The translations under genes and the position numbers were made by a program. This document shows positions 35,082-44,336 of a stretch of 64,000 nucleotides of DNA, in pieces. Numbering within the stretch: the first letter of the stretch is position 1; the number at the start of each line of letters is the position of its first letter. The notes below the pieces were generated by a model. The model was not told the DNA's origin and made no database searches. It saw nothing but the letters and a program-made list of their open reading frames with translations. Origin of the DNA: Bog-877 sp050734135 (GTDB taxonomy: Bacteria; Chloroflexota; Dormibacteria; Aeolococcales; Bog-877); contig JBOHUG010000082.1 of the NCBI GenBank assembly GCA_050734135.1, positions 1 through 64,000 of the forward strand. Reading direction: 5' to 3'.

Positions 35082-35243
35082 CGCTCGGGCCTCCGCTCGG
35101 AATCCGCCGGGCTAAGCGCGGCTGTGCGGGAACTAGCGAGCAGTCCAGCGGAGTGCCCCGACAAGTCGCAGATCAGTTGAGTCTACGACCGCCGATCCAG
35201 CTTTCTCTCAGCTCCGGACACGGTCCTGAGCGGTCGTGGTCAG

Positions 35244-35249
35244 GATAAT
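35244..35249 (+). promoter_or_regulatory. -10 box of polA (leaderless)
   Basis: GATAAT followed after 6 nt by the polA ATG; no ribosome binding site between them. No good -35 is visible 17 nt upstream. Confidence 0.45.
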
Positions 35250-35255
35250 TGCCCC

Positions 35256-37988
35256 ATGCCAACTGAGCCAGGACCGCGGACCCGTCTCCTGCTCGTCGAT
35301 GCCCATGGGCTGGCTTTCCGCGCCTACCACGCGCTCCCGGAGATGACCAATCGCCGGGGGGAGGCGATCCGGGTCGCCTACGGCTACACATCAATGCTGC
35401 TGCTAGCGCTGGCCCGGGACTTCGACTGTGCCGTGGCCGCCTTCGACCCTCCCGGCCCCACTTTTCGGGACGCCAAGCTGGCCACTTACAAGGGCACTCG
35501 ACAGGTGACCCCCGATGAGCTGATCGCCCAGATCCCGATCTGCCAGCAGATCACCGAGCGTCTCAACATTCCAGTCCTGATGGTCTCCGGCTTCGAGGCT
35601 GACGACGTGCTCGGAACGCTTGCCTACCAGGCCAAGGCAGCCAACTGCGAAACCGTCATCCTCTCCGGGGACATGGACCTGCTCCAACTGGTGGACGAAC
35701 ACACCGTGGTCCAGAGCAGTCGGCGAGGTAACAGTGACCCGCTGATCTACGACGTCGCCGCGATCAGGGAGCGGTTCGGGTTCGAGCCGGTACGGATCAT
35801 CGACTACAAGGCGCTCCGGGGCGACACCAGCGACAACATCCCCGGGGTACCCGGGATCGGCGAGAAGAGTGCCGCTGCGCTGATCCAACAGTTCGGCTCG
35901 CTCGATGGAGTGCTGGCCGCGGTGGACTCAATGCCACCGGGACGAATGCGGACGGCGCTCTCCGGCAACGCCGAGGTGGCCAACTTCAGCCGGGAGTTGG
36001 TCACCATCGTGCAGGAGGTGCCGGGTGTGACCCTGGATCTCGCCAACTGCCGGTTGCAGGAGTACGACCGAGAGGCGGCCGCCGCCCTGCTGGAGGAGCT
36101 CGGAATGCCGAGCTTGGTGAACCGGTTACCGAGCTCGGCGGCGAGTGTCGGGGCGGTCGCTGCAGATCGACCCTCGGCGGCGCCTACCGAGCTGGTCCAG
36201 ACGTCGGTCGCGGTCGAGGCGCTGGTGACCGCGCTGACTCGCGCCGGCTCTTGCACCGTCGAGGTGGCAGTCGACGGTCCGCCTCGCAAGGGGGTGGTCG
36301 TGGGCCTCGCGGTCGCTACCGACGGCGATCACAGCTGGTATTGCCCGGTGGCGCCTCCCCTACCCGATGCGCTCAGCTGGCAGCAGCTCCGGCCCTTGAC
36401 CGAGCTCCTGGCCCAGAGCGCGATCAAGAAGTCGAGCTATCAACTAAAGGAGGCGATTCTGGCCCTGAGGGGAGCCGGAGCGGACCTGGACGGGGAGGGG
36501 TTCGACTGCGTGCTGGCTGCCTACCTTGCGGACTCCCGAAGTCGGACCCCGACCCTGTCGGCGCTGTGCCGAGAGTGGGACGGCCCGCCGGCCCCGGAGC
36601 GGGAGACCTACCTCGGGAAGGGGGCGGCGAGCCGTCTACCCTCATCGCTGAGCTTGGCGGAGGCGGCCCAGCTGTACGGTGGGGAGGCTGCCTGCGCGGC
36701 TGCGATCAAGCCGAAGCTGGAGGCCAGGCTTGCCGAACTCGGCGCCAGCGAGCTGCTCCGGGATCTCGAGCTTCCCGTGCTGGGGATCCTGGCTGAGATG
36801 GAGGCCCTCGGAGTTCGGCTGGACGCTGCCCAGCTGCGTGCGATCTCGGCTGCTCTGACCGTTCAGATAGCCGAGCTGGAGTCGGAAATGTTCCGGTTGG
36901 CGGAACGGGCCTTCAGCCCCGGTTCGACACCGCAACTGGCCGCCTTGTTGTACGACGAGCTGGGACTGAAGAGCTCGCGTCGCACCAAGACCGGACGCTC
37001 GACCGACGCTCAGGCCCTGGAGGCGCTCCGAGACGAACACCCCATCGTGGGGTTGGTCTTGGAGTGGCGCCAGGTCACCAAGCTTAAAAGCACCTACGTG
37101 GACGCCCTGCCCGACCTGGTCGACGCCGATGACGGGCGGGTGCATACCACTTTCAACCAGGCGGTAGCTGCCACTGGGAGGCTCTCATCCACCGACCCGA
37201 ACCTTCAGAACATTCCGATTCGCACCGAGCTAGGCCGCCGGATCCGGGCGGCCTTCATCCCCGGTCCGGAGGAGTGGGTGTTGCTCTCCGCCGACTACTC
37301 CCAGATCGAGCTCCGGGTGCTGGCCCACCTGAGCCAGGATCCCCAGCTCAGCGCCGCCTTCGCCCGAGGGGACGACGTTCACGCCGACACCGCTGCCCAG
37401 GTCTTCGGGGTTACCCAGGATCAGGTTTCGGCAGATCAGCGTCGGATGGCCAAAGTGGTGAACTTCGGCATCCTCTACGGCCTCTCCAGCTATGGACTCT
37501 CACGGGACCTGGGGATCGCCGCTGAAGTTGCCGACGACTTCATTCGTCGCTACTTCGCCACTTACGCGGGGGTTCATGTCTATCTGGAGACCGTGCGGGG
37601 GCAGGCGCGCCAACAGGGCTACGTCAGCACCATTTTGGGCCGGCGCCGGTACCTGGCCGACATTAATTCCAGCAATCGCCAGGTCCGCGAGGCGAGCGAG
37701 CGGATGGCGATCAACATGCCGATCCAGGGCTCGGCGGCCGACATCATGAAGCTGGGAATGATCCGCACCGCCCAGGCGCTGCGCGCTTCCGGCAATCCCG
37801 CCCGGATGCTGCTCCAGGTTCACGACGAGCTGCTCTTCGAGGTGCCGGCCGGGGCGATCGATGAAGTGGCAGAGCTGGCCGCCACCGGTATGGCGGCCGC
37901 GATCGAGCTCGCGGTGCCCTTGATAGTCGACCTGAAGAGCGGACCAAATTGGAGGGATTTGACCCCATTGCGCCGGGCCACTGCCTGA
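35256..37988 (+). CDS. polA: DNA polymerase I
   Basis: 910 aa. Residues ~1-290 are the 5'-3' flap nuclease (LLVDAHGLAFRAYHALP, GFEADDVLGTLA, SGDMDLLQLVD, LRGDTSDNIPGVPGIG). Residues ~300-480 correspond to the 3'-5' exonuclease fold, but the usual DxE metal motif is not visible (TVEVAVDGPPRKG in its place), so proofreading is probably lost as in Taq. Residues ~480-910 hold the polymerase motifs: ATGRLSSTDPNLQNIP, ADYSQIELRVLAHLS, the O-helix RRMAKVVNFGILYGLS, and QVHDELLFE. It fills gaps in excision repair. mutM follows after 7 nt. Confidence 0.97.
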   Translation: MPTEPGPRTRLLLVDAHGLAFRAYHALPEMTNRRGEAIRVAYGYTSMLLLALARDFDCAVAAFDPPGPTFRDAKLATYKGTRQVTPDELIAQIPICQQITERLNIPVLMVSGFEADDVLGTLAYQAKAANCETVILSGDMDLLQLVDEHTVVQSSRRGNSDPLIYDVAAIRERFGFEPVRIIDYKALRGDTSDNIPGVPGIGEKSAAALIQQFGSLDGVLAAVDSMPPGRMRTALSGNAEVANFSRELVTIVQEVPGVTLDLANCRLQEYDREAAAALLEELGMPSLVNRLPSSAASVGAVAADRPSAAPTELVQTSVAVEALVTALTRAGSCTVEVAVDGPPRKGVVVGLAVATDGDHSWYCPVAPPLPDALSWQQLRPLTELLAQSAIKKSSYQLKEAILALRGAGADLDGEGFDCVLAAYLADSRSRTPTLSALCREWDGPPAPERETYLGKGAASRLPSSLSLAEAAQLYGGEAACAAAIKPKLEARLAELGASELLRDLELPVLGILAEMEALGVRLDAAQLRAISAALTVQIAELESEMFRLAERAFSPGSTPQLAALLYDELGLKSSRRTKTGRSTDAQALEALRDEHPIVGLVLEWRQVTKLKSTYVDALPDLVDADDGRVHTTFNQAVAATGRLSSTDPNLQNIPIRTELGRRIRAAFIPGPEEWVLLSADYSQIELRVLAHLSQDPQLSAAFARGDDVHADTAAQVFGVTQDQVSADQRRMAKVVNFGILYGLSSYGLSRDLGIAAEVADDFIRRYFATYAGVHVYLETVRGQARQQGYVSTILGRRRYLADINSSNRQVREASERMAINMPIQGSAADIMKLGMIRTAQALRASGNPARMLLQVHDELLFEVPAGAIDEVAELAATGMAAAIELAVPLIVDLKSGPNWRDLTPLRRATA

Positions 37989-37995
37989 GACACGG

Positions 37996-38820
37996 GTGCC
38001 CGAGCTTCCCGAGGTCGAGACCATCGTCCGCGACCTGCGGCCCCATCTGGTGGGTCGGACAGTGAGCCGGGCCGAGCTGGTTCGTACCTCGGTTCTCAGA
38101 TTCGCTGACCCGGCCAGCTTTTCCGCGCGCACCGAGGGTCACCTGTTAGTAACGATGCGGCGCCGAGGAAAGTTCATCCATCTCGGGCTGAGTGGCGGCG
38201 AGCACCTGGTCGTTCACCTGGGCATGACTGGGACGCTCACCCTGCAGCGCCCAGACCAGCCCAGGGTCAGCCACACCCACCTTGTGCTGGAGCTCGATGA
38301 CCTGAGCCAGTTGCGGTTCCGTGACCCGCGTCGCTTCGGCCGGCTGCTCCTCGGTCGGCCCGACCAGCTGGAGCGAAGCGGGGCGCTACCCAAATTAGGG
38401 CCGGAGCCACTCTCTCCCGGTTTCCCCCAAAGCGGGTTTGCCGACGCCTTGCGGCGATCGGCCCGGCCGGTTAAGGCGGTTCTCTTGGACCAGGCGATGG
38501 TGGCGGGCTGCGGCAATATCTATGCGGATGAGTCGTGTTTCCTAGCTGGAATACGCCCCCAACGGCGGGCCTTCACCCTCACCCGCGCCGAGGCAAGCCG
38601 GCTGCTGCTGGCGCTCCCACTCGTGATGCGGGAGGCGCTCGCGCGCCGGGGTACCTCCTTTTCCGACTTTCGGGACGGCTTCGGGGCCCGGGGCGAAGCT
38701 TACGAAGCCCTCTTCGCGTACGGGCGGGGAGGCTTACCTTGCGTGCGCTGCGGCGCTACCCTACGCCAAACGCGAGTAGGGGGGAGGGCGACGGTCTTTT
38801 GCCTAAGGTGCCAGCGCTGA
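37996..38820 (+). CDS. mutM: Formamidopyrimidine-DNA glycosylase (Fpg/MutM)
   Basis: 274 aa. The mature N terminus Pro-Glu-Leu-Pro-Glu-Val-Glu gives the catalytic Pro2 and Glu3. Lys59 is in RRRGKFIHL, the H2TH region is MVAGCGNIYADESCFLAGIRP, and the C-terminal zinc finger is CVRC...CLRC. It removes 8-oxoguanine and formamidopyrimidines and nicks the abasic site. It starts at GTG 7 nt after polA and overlaps the following glycosyltransferase gene. Confidence 0.97.
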   Translation: MPELPEVETIVRDLRPHLVGRTVSRAELVRTSVLRFADPASFSARTEGHLLVTMRRRGKFIHLGLSGGEHLVVHLGMTGTLTLQRPDQPRVSHTHLVLELDDLSQLRFRDPRRFGRLLLGRPDQLERSGALPKLGPEPLSPGFPQSGFADALRRSARPVKAVLLDQAMVAGCGNIYADESCFLAGIRPQRRAFTLTRAEASRLLLALPLVMREALARRGTSFSDFRDGFGARGEAYEALFAYGRGGLPCVRCGATLRQTRVGGRATVFCLRCQR

Positions 38821-39911
38821 GCTCCCGGGTTGCCGTGCTCTCCTACGATGATGTACCCCCCATCGGAGGTCAGGGTAGGTACGCGGGTGCCCTGGAGCAG
38901 GAGATGCCGAAGGTCGGCTTCAGCATCGAGATGGTGAGCGCCCGGCGGACTCCTTGGGGTCCCGGGCTAAGAATCCCCCGGCGCACCCGCCGGGCTCCCC
39001 TGGACTTCTCGCTCTGGCTGCGCCGACGGCTACCGGAAGTGGCGACCGCCCTCAAACCGGATCTTTGGCATGCCCTAGGTGGCCCGGGGGGGGTCCTGCT
39101 CTTCCGCCACCCGCCGACGGCACCCCTGGTTTACACCGCCAACCACACCTACCGGACCGCCCACGGCCGACGCATAGCCACCCGCCCGCTCGGATCGATC
39201 GAAGCGCGCGCCTATCGCTTCTCCGAACACGTGATCTCCATCTCGCCCTCAACCGCCAGCTCGCTGGCCAAGGACTACGACGTTCCCAAGGAGAAGATCT
39301 CGGTGATCCCGATCGGAATCGACACCGACTGGCTCCATCCCGCGGGCGGCTACGGGGAGCGCGATACCGTTCTCTTCGTGGGCCGGCTGGTGCCGATCAA
39401 AGGGGTGCCTCAGTTCATCTCGGCCTTCCGGGTGCTCAGCCAGAAGTTCCCTCGACTGCGGGCCGAAATCTGCGGCGAGGGACCGCTGCTGCAGGCGGCC
39501 GAGGCAGCGGCTCGAGAATTCGGTGGTCGGCTCGAAGTTAGGGGCCGGGTTTCGGAGTCGGAGTTGGCACGCTCCTACCAGCGCGCCTTGCTGATGGTCG
39601 TGCCCTCGCGTTACGAAGGTCTTGGAATCGTGGCTCTGGAAGCGATGGCCTCGGGAACTCCGGTCCTGGGGACCGATGTCCCCGGGCTGGCCGACCTTAA
39701 AGGCGGAGGGGTGGTCCTCGTTCCGCTCGAGGACGAGGCAGAGCTCCTGGCGGCGGCGGAGGGAATTCTAGGGGGTCGAGAGAGGTGGGAAGAGCTCTCG
39801 GCGGAGGCCCGGCAGACTGTCGTGAAGCGGTTCTCCTGGAACGCGGTCGGACCTCAGATCGCCGAGGTCTACCGCTCGGTACTCGGCTCCCGCGCCAACC
39901 AACGGGCGTAG
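38799..39911 (+). CDS. GT4-family glycosyltransferase
   Basis: About 370 aa, GT-B fold. The N-terminal acceptor half includes the glycine loop PPIGGQGRYAGALEQEM; the donor half includes LFVGRLVPIKGVPQFISAF, ICGEGPLLQAAEAAA and the E-x7-E signature in RYEGLGIVALEAMASGTPV. It transfers a sugar from a nucleotide donor to a glycan or lipid; the target is unknown. The start is uncertain: TTG 38799 has GGGGGAGGG 10 nt upstream and overlaps mutM by 22 nt; GTG 38808 is an alternative. Its 3' end overlaps the convergent ABC-F gene by 43 nt. Confidence 0.88.
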   Translation: MPKVPALSSRVAVLSYDDVPPIGGQGRYAGALEQEMPKVGFSIEMVSARRTPWGPGLRIPRRTRRAPLDFSLWLRRRLPEVATALKPDLWHALGGPGGVLLFRHPPTAPLVYTANHTYRTAHGRRIATRPLGSIEARAYRFSEHVISISPSTASSLAKDYDVPKEKISVIPIGIDTDWLHPAGGYGERDTVLFVGRLVPIKGVPQFISAFRVLSQKFPRLRAEICGEGPLLQAAEAAAREFGGRLEVRGRVSESELARSYQRALLMVVPSRYEGLGIVALEAMASGTPVLGTDVPGLADLKGGGVVLVPLEDEAELLAAAEGILGGRERWEELSAEARQTVVKRFSWNAVGPQIAEVYRSVLGSRANQRA

Positions 39912-41710
39912 GCCGCATCCAGCTCCTCCCGGACCGCTTCAAAGCGCCGCAGCACCGGTCGGCCGCGGTCGGTCGCCTGGAATGTCAGGGGATCGGCCAG
40001 CCTCGCTTCCAGCTCCTTTTTCTCCTCTTCCAGCTTCTCAATCTGGAGTTCGACCTCTCGGCGCGAAGGGAGGGTCGGGGTGGGAGCAGTGGTCTTCCGG
40101 AGTTGGGTTCGGACGCGGCGAAGAGCGGGGTGGCTCGGCGGCTTTGGGGGTGAGGACCGGCGTTCCACGAGCTGGCCGGCCTCCACCTGGTAGACAGTGG
40201 TCGCCACCGAGTCTACGAAGTAGCGGTCGTGCGAGACCAGGACCACCGCACCGGGGTAGCCGGCAAGCGCTTCCTCCAGGACCTCTTGGGAAGGGATGTC
40301 CAAGTGGTTGGTGGGCTCGTCGAGAAGCAGGCAGTTCGCGTCGTCCATGCCGAGCCGTGAGAGCGCCACCCGGGCCTTCTCCCCTCCGGAGAGCTCCCGG
40401 ACTCGACTGAGGGCGCGTTCTCCGCTGAAGAGCATGGCGCCAAGCACTGTCCGAGCCCGCTCGGGGAGTGATCCTGGATGGTCATCAAGGAGGTTCTCCA
40501 ATACGGTCCGATCCACGTCGAGGTCGGCGAAGTCCTGGTGGTACTCCCGAATGCGGGCTCGGGCGCCGGGAATCACTCGACCTCGCACCGGCGGGAGTTG
40601 ACCGGCCAGGGTGTGGAGCAAAGTGGTCTTGCCCGAGCCGTTTGGCCCGAGAACGGCGATCCGGTCCCCACGAGCCACCCCGCGATCGGGGACCGTGAAG
40701 AACTCAACCTGACCCCGACCGCAAACGAGCCCTTCGGTTCGAACCACGACCTGCGCGCTGGGTGCCGCATGCAGCGTGAGCCGCATTCGTTGGAGTTCGG
40801 TGGGCTCGGGAACTCGCTCCAAGCGGTCCAGCAACGTTTGCCGTCCGCGTGCCTGCCGGGCCCGCTGGCCCGCTTTGTAACGCCGGATGTACTCCTCCTG
40901 GTGGTTGATGTGGGCCTGCTGGGCTTCCCAGGTCCGGCGCCACCGGAGGCGGCGCTCCTGACGCTGGCGAAGGTAGCTCGTGTACCCGCCCTCGTACACC
41001 TCGGCCCGACCTGACGCCAGCTCGACGATTCGCGTGCAGATCCGCTCCAGAAGCCGCCGGTCATGGGCGACCAGGCACAAGGTGGGCGCGCTCTGGAGCA
41101 GGTCGGACTCCAACCACTCGATGGCGGAGAGATCCAGGTGGTTGGTGGGCTCGTCGAGGAGGAGTAGGTCGACGTCCTGAAGCAGCAGCTTGCTCAGCTC
41201 CAGCCGTCGGATCTGGCCCACACTGAGCTCGTGGGGAGAACGGGCCTGCTCCTCATCGCCGAGTCCGAGCCCGTTCAGGACCGCCCGCGCCCTCGCCTCC
41301 AACTCGTAGCCGCCTAGTCCCTCGTAGGCGGATTGGGCTTCACCATAGCGGGCGAGCTCTGCCTCGCTGTCGGGGCCCGGAATCGTCAGCCGGTGTTCCA
41401 GATGTCCCAGCTCGTCTCGGAGCCGGGCCAGATCCAGCCGGCTTGCCATAGCCTCCCCGAGGACGGTCTCGGCGACCGGCTCGGGGGATTCCTGGGGCAG
41501 GTGCGCCAGCAGCAGGCGACCCTGGCGTTCGACCCGTCCCGAACTCGGTGGTTGCTCTCCCGCCAGCAGACTGAGCAGGCTGGACTTGCCCTCCCCGTTG
41601 CTGCCGACCACTCCCAGGCGGTCGCCAGGCTCGAGTTGCAGGTCGAGTCCGCTGAACACCACCCGGTCCGCATATTCGACTGCCACCTCCGAGCAGCTCA
41701 GGAGGGCCAT
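39869..41710 (-). CDS. ABC-F family ATPase
   Basis: 613 aa, two ABC domains in one chain with no membrane part: Walker A GSNGEGKSSLL and GPNGSGKTTLL, signatures LSVGQIRRLELSKLLL and LSGGEKARVALSRL, Walker B LLLDEPTNHLD twice. Between them lies the long P-site tRNA interaction linker (QAHINHQEEYIRRYKAGQRARQ); a charged coiled-coil tail (EVELQIEKLEEEKKELEARL) ends the protein. ABC-F proteins act on the ribosome in translation quality control or antibiotic protection. ATG 41710 with a GGAG upstream is chosen. Confidence 0.93.
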   Translation of the reverse strand: MALLSCSEVAVEYADRVVFSGLDLQLEPGDRLGVVGSNGEGKSSLLSLLAGEQPPSSGRVERQGRLLLAHLPQESPEPVAETVLGEAMASRLDLARLRDELGHLEHRLTIPGPDSEAELARYGEAQSAYEGLGGYELEARARAVLNGLGLGDEEQARSPHELSVGQIRRLELSKLLLQDVDLLLLDEPTNHLDLSAIEWLESDLLQSAPTLCLVAHDRRLLERICTRIVELASGRAEVYEGGYTSYLRQRQERRLRWRRTWEAQQAHINHQEEYIRRYKAGQRARQARGRQTLLDRLERVPEPTELQRMRLTLHAAPSAQVVVRTEGLVCGRGQVEFFTVPDRGVARGDRIAVLGPNGSGKTTLLHTLAGQLPPVRGRVIPGARARIREYHQDFADLDVDRTVLENLLDDHPGSLPERARTVLGAMLFSGERALSRVRELSGGEKARVALSRLGMDDANCLLLDEPTNHLDIPSQEVLEEALAGYPGAVVLVSHDRYFVDSVATTVYQVEAGQLVERRSSPPKPPSHPALRRVRTQLRKTTAPTPTLPSRREVELQIEKLEEEKKELEARLADPLTFQATDRGRPVLRRFEAVREELDAAYARWLAREPSTER

Positions 41711-41752
41711 TCCAGGCTCCGATGAGAGGCGGTGCGCTGCCGTCCACACTGC

Positions 41753-41758
41753 GATACT
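41753..41758 (+). promoter_or_regulatory. -10 box of uvrB (leaderless)
   Basis: GATACT then 6 nt to the GTG at 41765. It lies in the 54-nt divergent gap between the ABC-F gene and uvrB. No LexA-type dyad was seen here. Confidence 0.45.
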
Positions 41759-41764
41759 CGACAG

Positions 41765-43816
41765 GTGCCCGAATTTGACCTGGAGTCTCCCTTCACGCCC
41801 ACCGGCGACCAGCCAGAGGCGATCACCCAGCTGACCTCCGGGGTGGTCCAGGGTGACTTGCAGCAGGTTCTCTTGGGGGTCACGGGAAGCGGCAAGACTT
41901 TTACCATCTCCAATCTGATCTCGGAAGTTCAGCGGCCGGTGTTGGTGCTGAGTCCGAACAAGACCCTAGCGGCCCAGCTCTGGGCTGAATTCAGAGCATT
42001 CTTTCCGAAGAACGCCGTCGAGTACTTCGTCTCGTACTACGACTACTACCAACCAGAAGCCTACATCGCCCGCACCGACACCTACATTGAGAAGGATTCG
42101 TCTCGCAACGAGGAGATTGACCGGCTGCGCAACTCCGCCACCCGCTCGCTGCTCACCCGGCGGGATGTGATCGTGGTGGCCTCCATCTCCTGCATCTACG
42201 GAATCGGCTCGCCGGAGAACTATCTGGGGGAGTCGCTCGAGGTGCGCCGGGGGGTGAGCTGGCGGCGGGACATCCTGCTTCGCAAGCTGGTCGACCTGCA
42301 GTACTCCCGCAACGACCTGGACTTCGGGCGCAGCCGCTTCCGGGTTCGGGGCGATGTCGTCGACGTGCAGCCTGCCTACGAGGAGATCGCCAGCCGGATC
42401 GAGTTCTTCGGCGACACAGTCGAGCGGATCCGCGACTTCGATCCCCTGACCGGGGAGATTCTCACCGAGCGAGACGAGCTGACCGTCTTTCCGGCGTCTC
42501 ACTACGCCACTCCCCGGGACAAGTTGGCGCTGGCGATCACCGCCATCGAAGAGGAGCTGGAGTGGCGCGCCGCAGAACTGGACCACCACCAGAAGCTGCT
42601 TGAGGCTCAACGGCTGCGGCAGCGGACCATGTTCGATCTGGAGATGCTGCGGGAGACCGGCACCTGCGCCGGGGTGGAGAACTACTCGCGGCACCTTAGC
42701 GGACGCCGCGAGGGGGAGCGGCCCTTCACCCTGATGGACTACCTGCCCAAGGACACTCTGATCGTGGTCGACGAGTCTCACGTGGCGGTGCCCCAGATCG
42801 GGGGAATGTACGGGGGCGACCGGTCCCGAAAGATCCCCCTGGTCGAGTACGGATTCCGGCTGCCCTCGGCGCTGGACAACCGACCGCTCACCTTCGCTGA
42901 GTGGGAGCAGTCGGTGGGCCAGGTCATCTACGTGTCGGCCACACCGGGTCCCTACGAGCTGGAACACTCGACCCGGGTTGCCGAGCAGTTGATCCGGCCG
43001 ACGGGGCTGCTGGACCCCAACATCGAAGTGCGGCCGTCCAAAGGTCAGGTGGACGACCTGCTGGGGGAGATCCGGCGCACGGCTGCTGCCTCCGAGCGAT
43101 GCCTGGTGACGACGCTCACCAAGAGGATGGCCGAGGATCTGACTGACTATCTGCGCGAGGCCGGGGTCAAGGTTCAGTACCTGCACTCCGACGTGGAGAC
43201 CCTCGAGCGGGTGGAGATCATCCGGGACCTCCGGCTCGGGGTGTATGACGTCATCGTCGGGATCAACCTGCTGCGCGAGGGACTGGACCTGCCGGAGGTG
43301 AGCTTCATCGCCATCCTGGACGCCGACAAGGAGGGCTACCTGCGCAGCTTCCGCTCCCTGATCCAGACCGCTGGCAGGGCGGCCCGCAACGTTCACGGCC
43401 GGGTCGTGATGTACGCCGACCGGAGCTCCGACGCGATGCAGCAGACCCTGGCGGAGACCGCCCGCCGCCGAACGGTCCAAGCGCAGCACAACCTGGACAA
43501 TGGAATCACCCCCGCCACCATCGTCAAGGCGGTCCGAGACCAGGAGATGGTCCGTGCCGAGCTGCAGGAGGCGGCGGCAGAGTTCCAGGACGCGGTTGGC
43601 CTCCCGCCTGACGAGCTCCTGCGGCTGACCAAAGAGGTGGAGAAGGCGATGCGCAAGGCAGCCTCCAACCTCGAGTTCGAGCGCGCGGCGCAGATGCGGG
43701 ACCGCCTGGTGGGACTCCGGCGGATGGCGACTGACATGGGCCAGGCCCCCGGAGTTGACCGCTCGGTCCAGAAGCGCCGAGCTAGCTCGACCGCCCGGCC
43801 CCGCCGTCGAGGCTAG
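41765..43816 (+). CDS. uvrB: Excinuclease ABC subunit B
   Basis: 683 aa. Walker A is GVTGSGKTFTI, the damage-probing beta-hairpin region YYDYYQPEAYIARTDTYIEKD, helicase motifs VIVDESHVAVPQ and GINLLREGLDLPEV, QTAGRAARN, and the C-terminal UVR domain that binds UvrC (EVEKAMRKAASNLEFERAAQ). A start at GTG 41732 would add 11 residues unlike UvrB. GTG 41765 (PEFDLESPFTPTGDQPEAI) matches the family start and sits right after a -10 box. Confidence 0.97.
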   Translation: MPEFDLESPFTPTGDQPEAITQLTSGVVQGDLQQVLLGVTGSGKTFTISNLISEVQRPVLVLSPNKTLAAQLWAEFRAFFPKNAVEYFVSYYDYYQPEAYIARTDTYIEKDSSRNEEIDRLRNSATRSLLTRRDVIVVASISCIYGIGSPENYLGESLEVRRGVSWRRDILLRKLVDLQYSRNDLDFGRSRFRVRGDVVDVQPAYEEIASRIEFFGDTVERIRDFDPLTGEILTERDELTVFPASHYATPRDKLALAITAIEEELEWRAAELDHHQKLLEAQRLRQRTMFDLEMLRETGTCAGVENYSRHLSGRREGERPFTLMDYLPKDTLIVVDESHVAVPQIGGMYGGDRSRKIPLVEYGFRLPSALDNRPLTFAEWEQSVGQVIYVSATPGPYELEHSTRVAEQLIRPTGLLDPNIEVRPSKGQVDDLLGEIRRTAAASERCLVTTLTKRMAEDLTDYLREAGVKVQYLHSDVETLERVEIIRDLRLGVYDVIVGINLLREGLDLPEVSFIAILDADKEGYLRSFRSLIQTAGRAARNVHGRVVMYADRSSDAMQQTLAETARRRTVQAQHNLDNGITPATIVKAVRDQEMVRAELQEAAAEFQDAVGLPPDELLRLTKEVEKAMRKAASNLEFERAAQMRDRLVGLRRMATDMGQAPGVDRSVQKRRASSTARPRRRG

Positions 43817-43910
43817 GTTCGGCCAGGAAGAGTTCTGCTCGGAAAAGTCCCCGGCGACCGAGCCAAGGAAGAAACTGGGTGCGCCCACGACTGCCACAAG
43901 GAGGAGATTT

Positions 43911-44336
43911 ATGCCGGTCAGGAAGGCCCGAGCCAGTTGGGCTCCGAGCGAGCAAGGCGGCGGCGGAAACATTCGCACTGAGAGTGGGACCGTAGCCGCG
44001 GAGTACACCCGAGGATCGCGTTTCGCCTCAGATCCCGGCACCAACCCCGAGGAGCTGCTGGGGGCGGCCCATGCAGCCTGCTTCAACATGGCTTTGGCGG
44101 GTGCGCTGACCGGGGTCGGCCATCCCCCCGCCCGCTTGGAGACCGCCGCCGAGGTGACCATCGAGAAGCTGAGCGAGGGATTCCGCATCACGACGATTCA
44201 CCTGGTCACCGCCGCCGAAGTCCCCGGAATCAGCGACGAGGTGTTCCAGGAGCAGGCCCACCTCACCAAGCTCTCCTGCCCGGTCTCCAAGGCGCTGGCA
44301 GGCACAGACATCTTTCTGGAGGCAAAGCTGGTCTAG
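43911..44336 (+). CDS. OsmC/Ohr-family peroxide reductase
   Basis: 141 aa from an ATG with a perfect AGGAGG 5 nt upstream. The two redox cysteines of the family are visible in AHAACFNMAL and KLSCPVSKAL, with the Arg-containing GSRFASDPGTNPEELLGAA motif. It reduces organic hydroperoxides using dithiols such as lipoylated proteins. The 94-nt gap from uvrB holds only the ribosome binding site. The 3' end overlaps the convergent amidase gene by 4 nt. Confidence 0.92.
   Translation: MPVRKARASWAPSEQGGGGNIRTESGTVAAEYTRGSRFASDPGTNPEELLGAAHAACFNMALAGALTGVGHPPARLETAAEVTIEKLSEGFRITTIHLVTAAEVPGISDEVFQEQAHLTKLSCPVSKALAGTDIFLEAKLV

Noticed and set aside
41711..41764. Possible SOS box before uvrB
   Set aside because: No GAAC-N4-GTTC or similar dyad is present in the divergent gap; likewise none just upstream of uvrA.
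41966..44191. A 741-codon open frame on the minus strand opposite uvrB
   Set aside because: It is antisense to a complete uvrB; the composition is Gln/His/Leu-rich shadow sequence with no family motif. Such frames are common in high-GC DNA.
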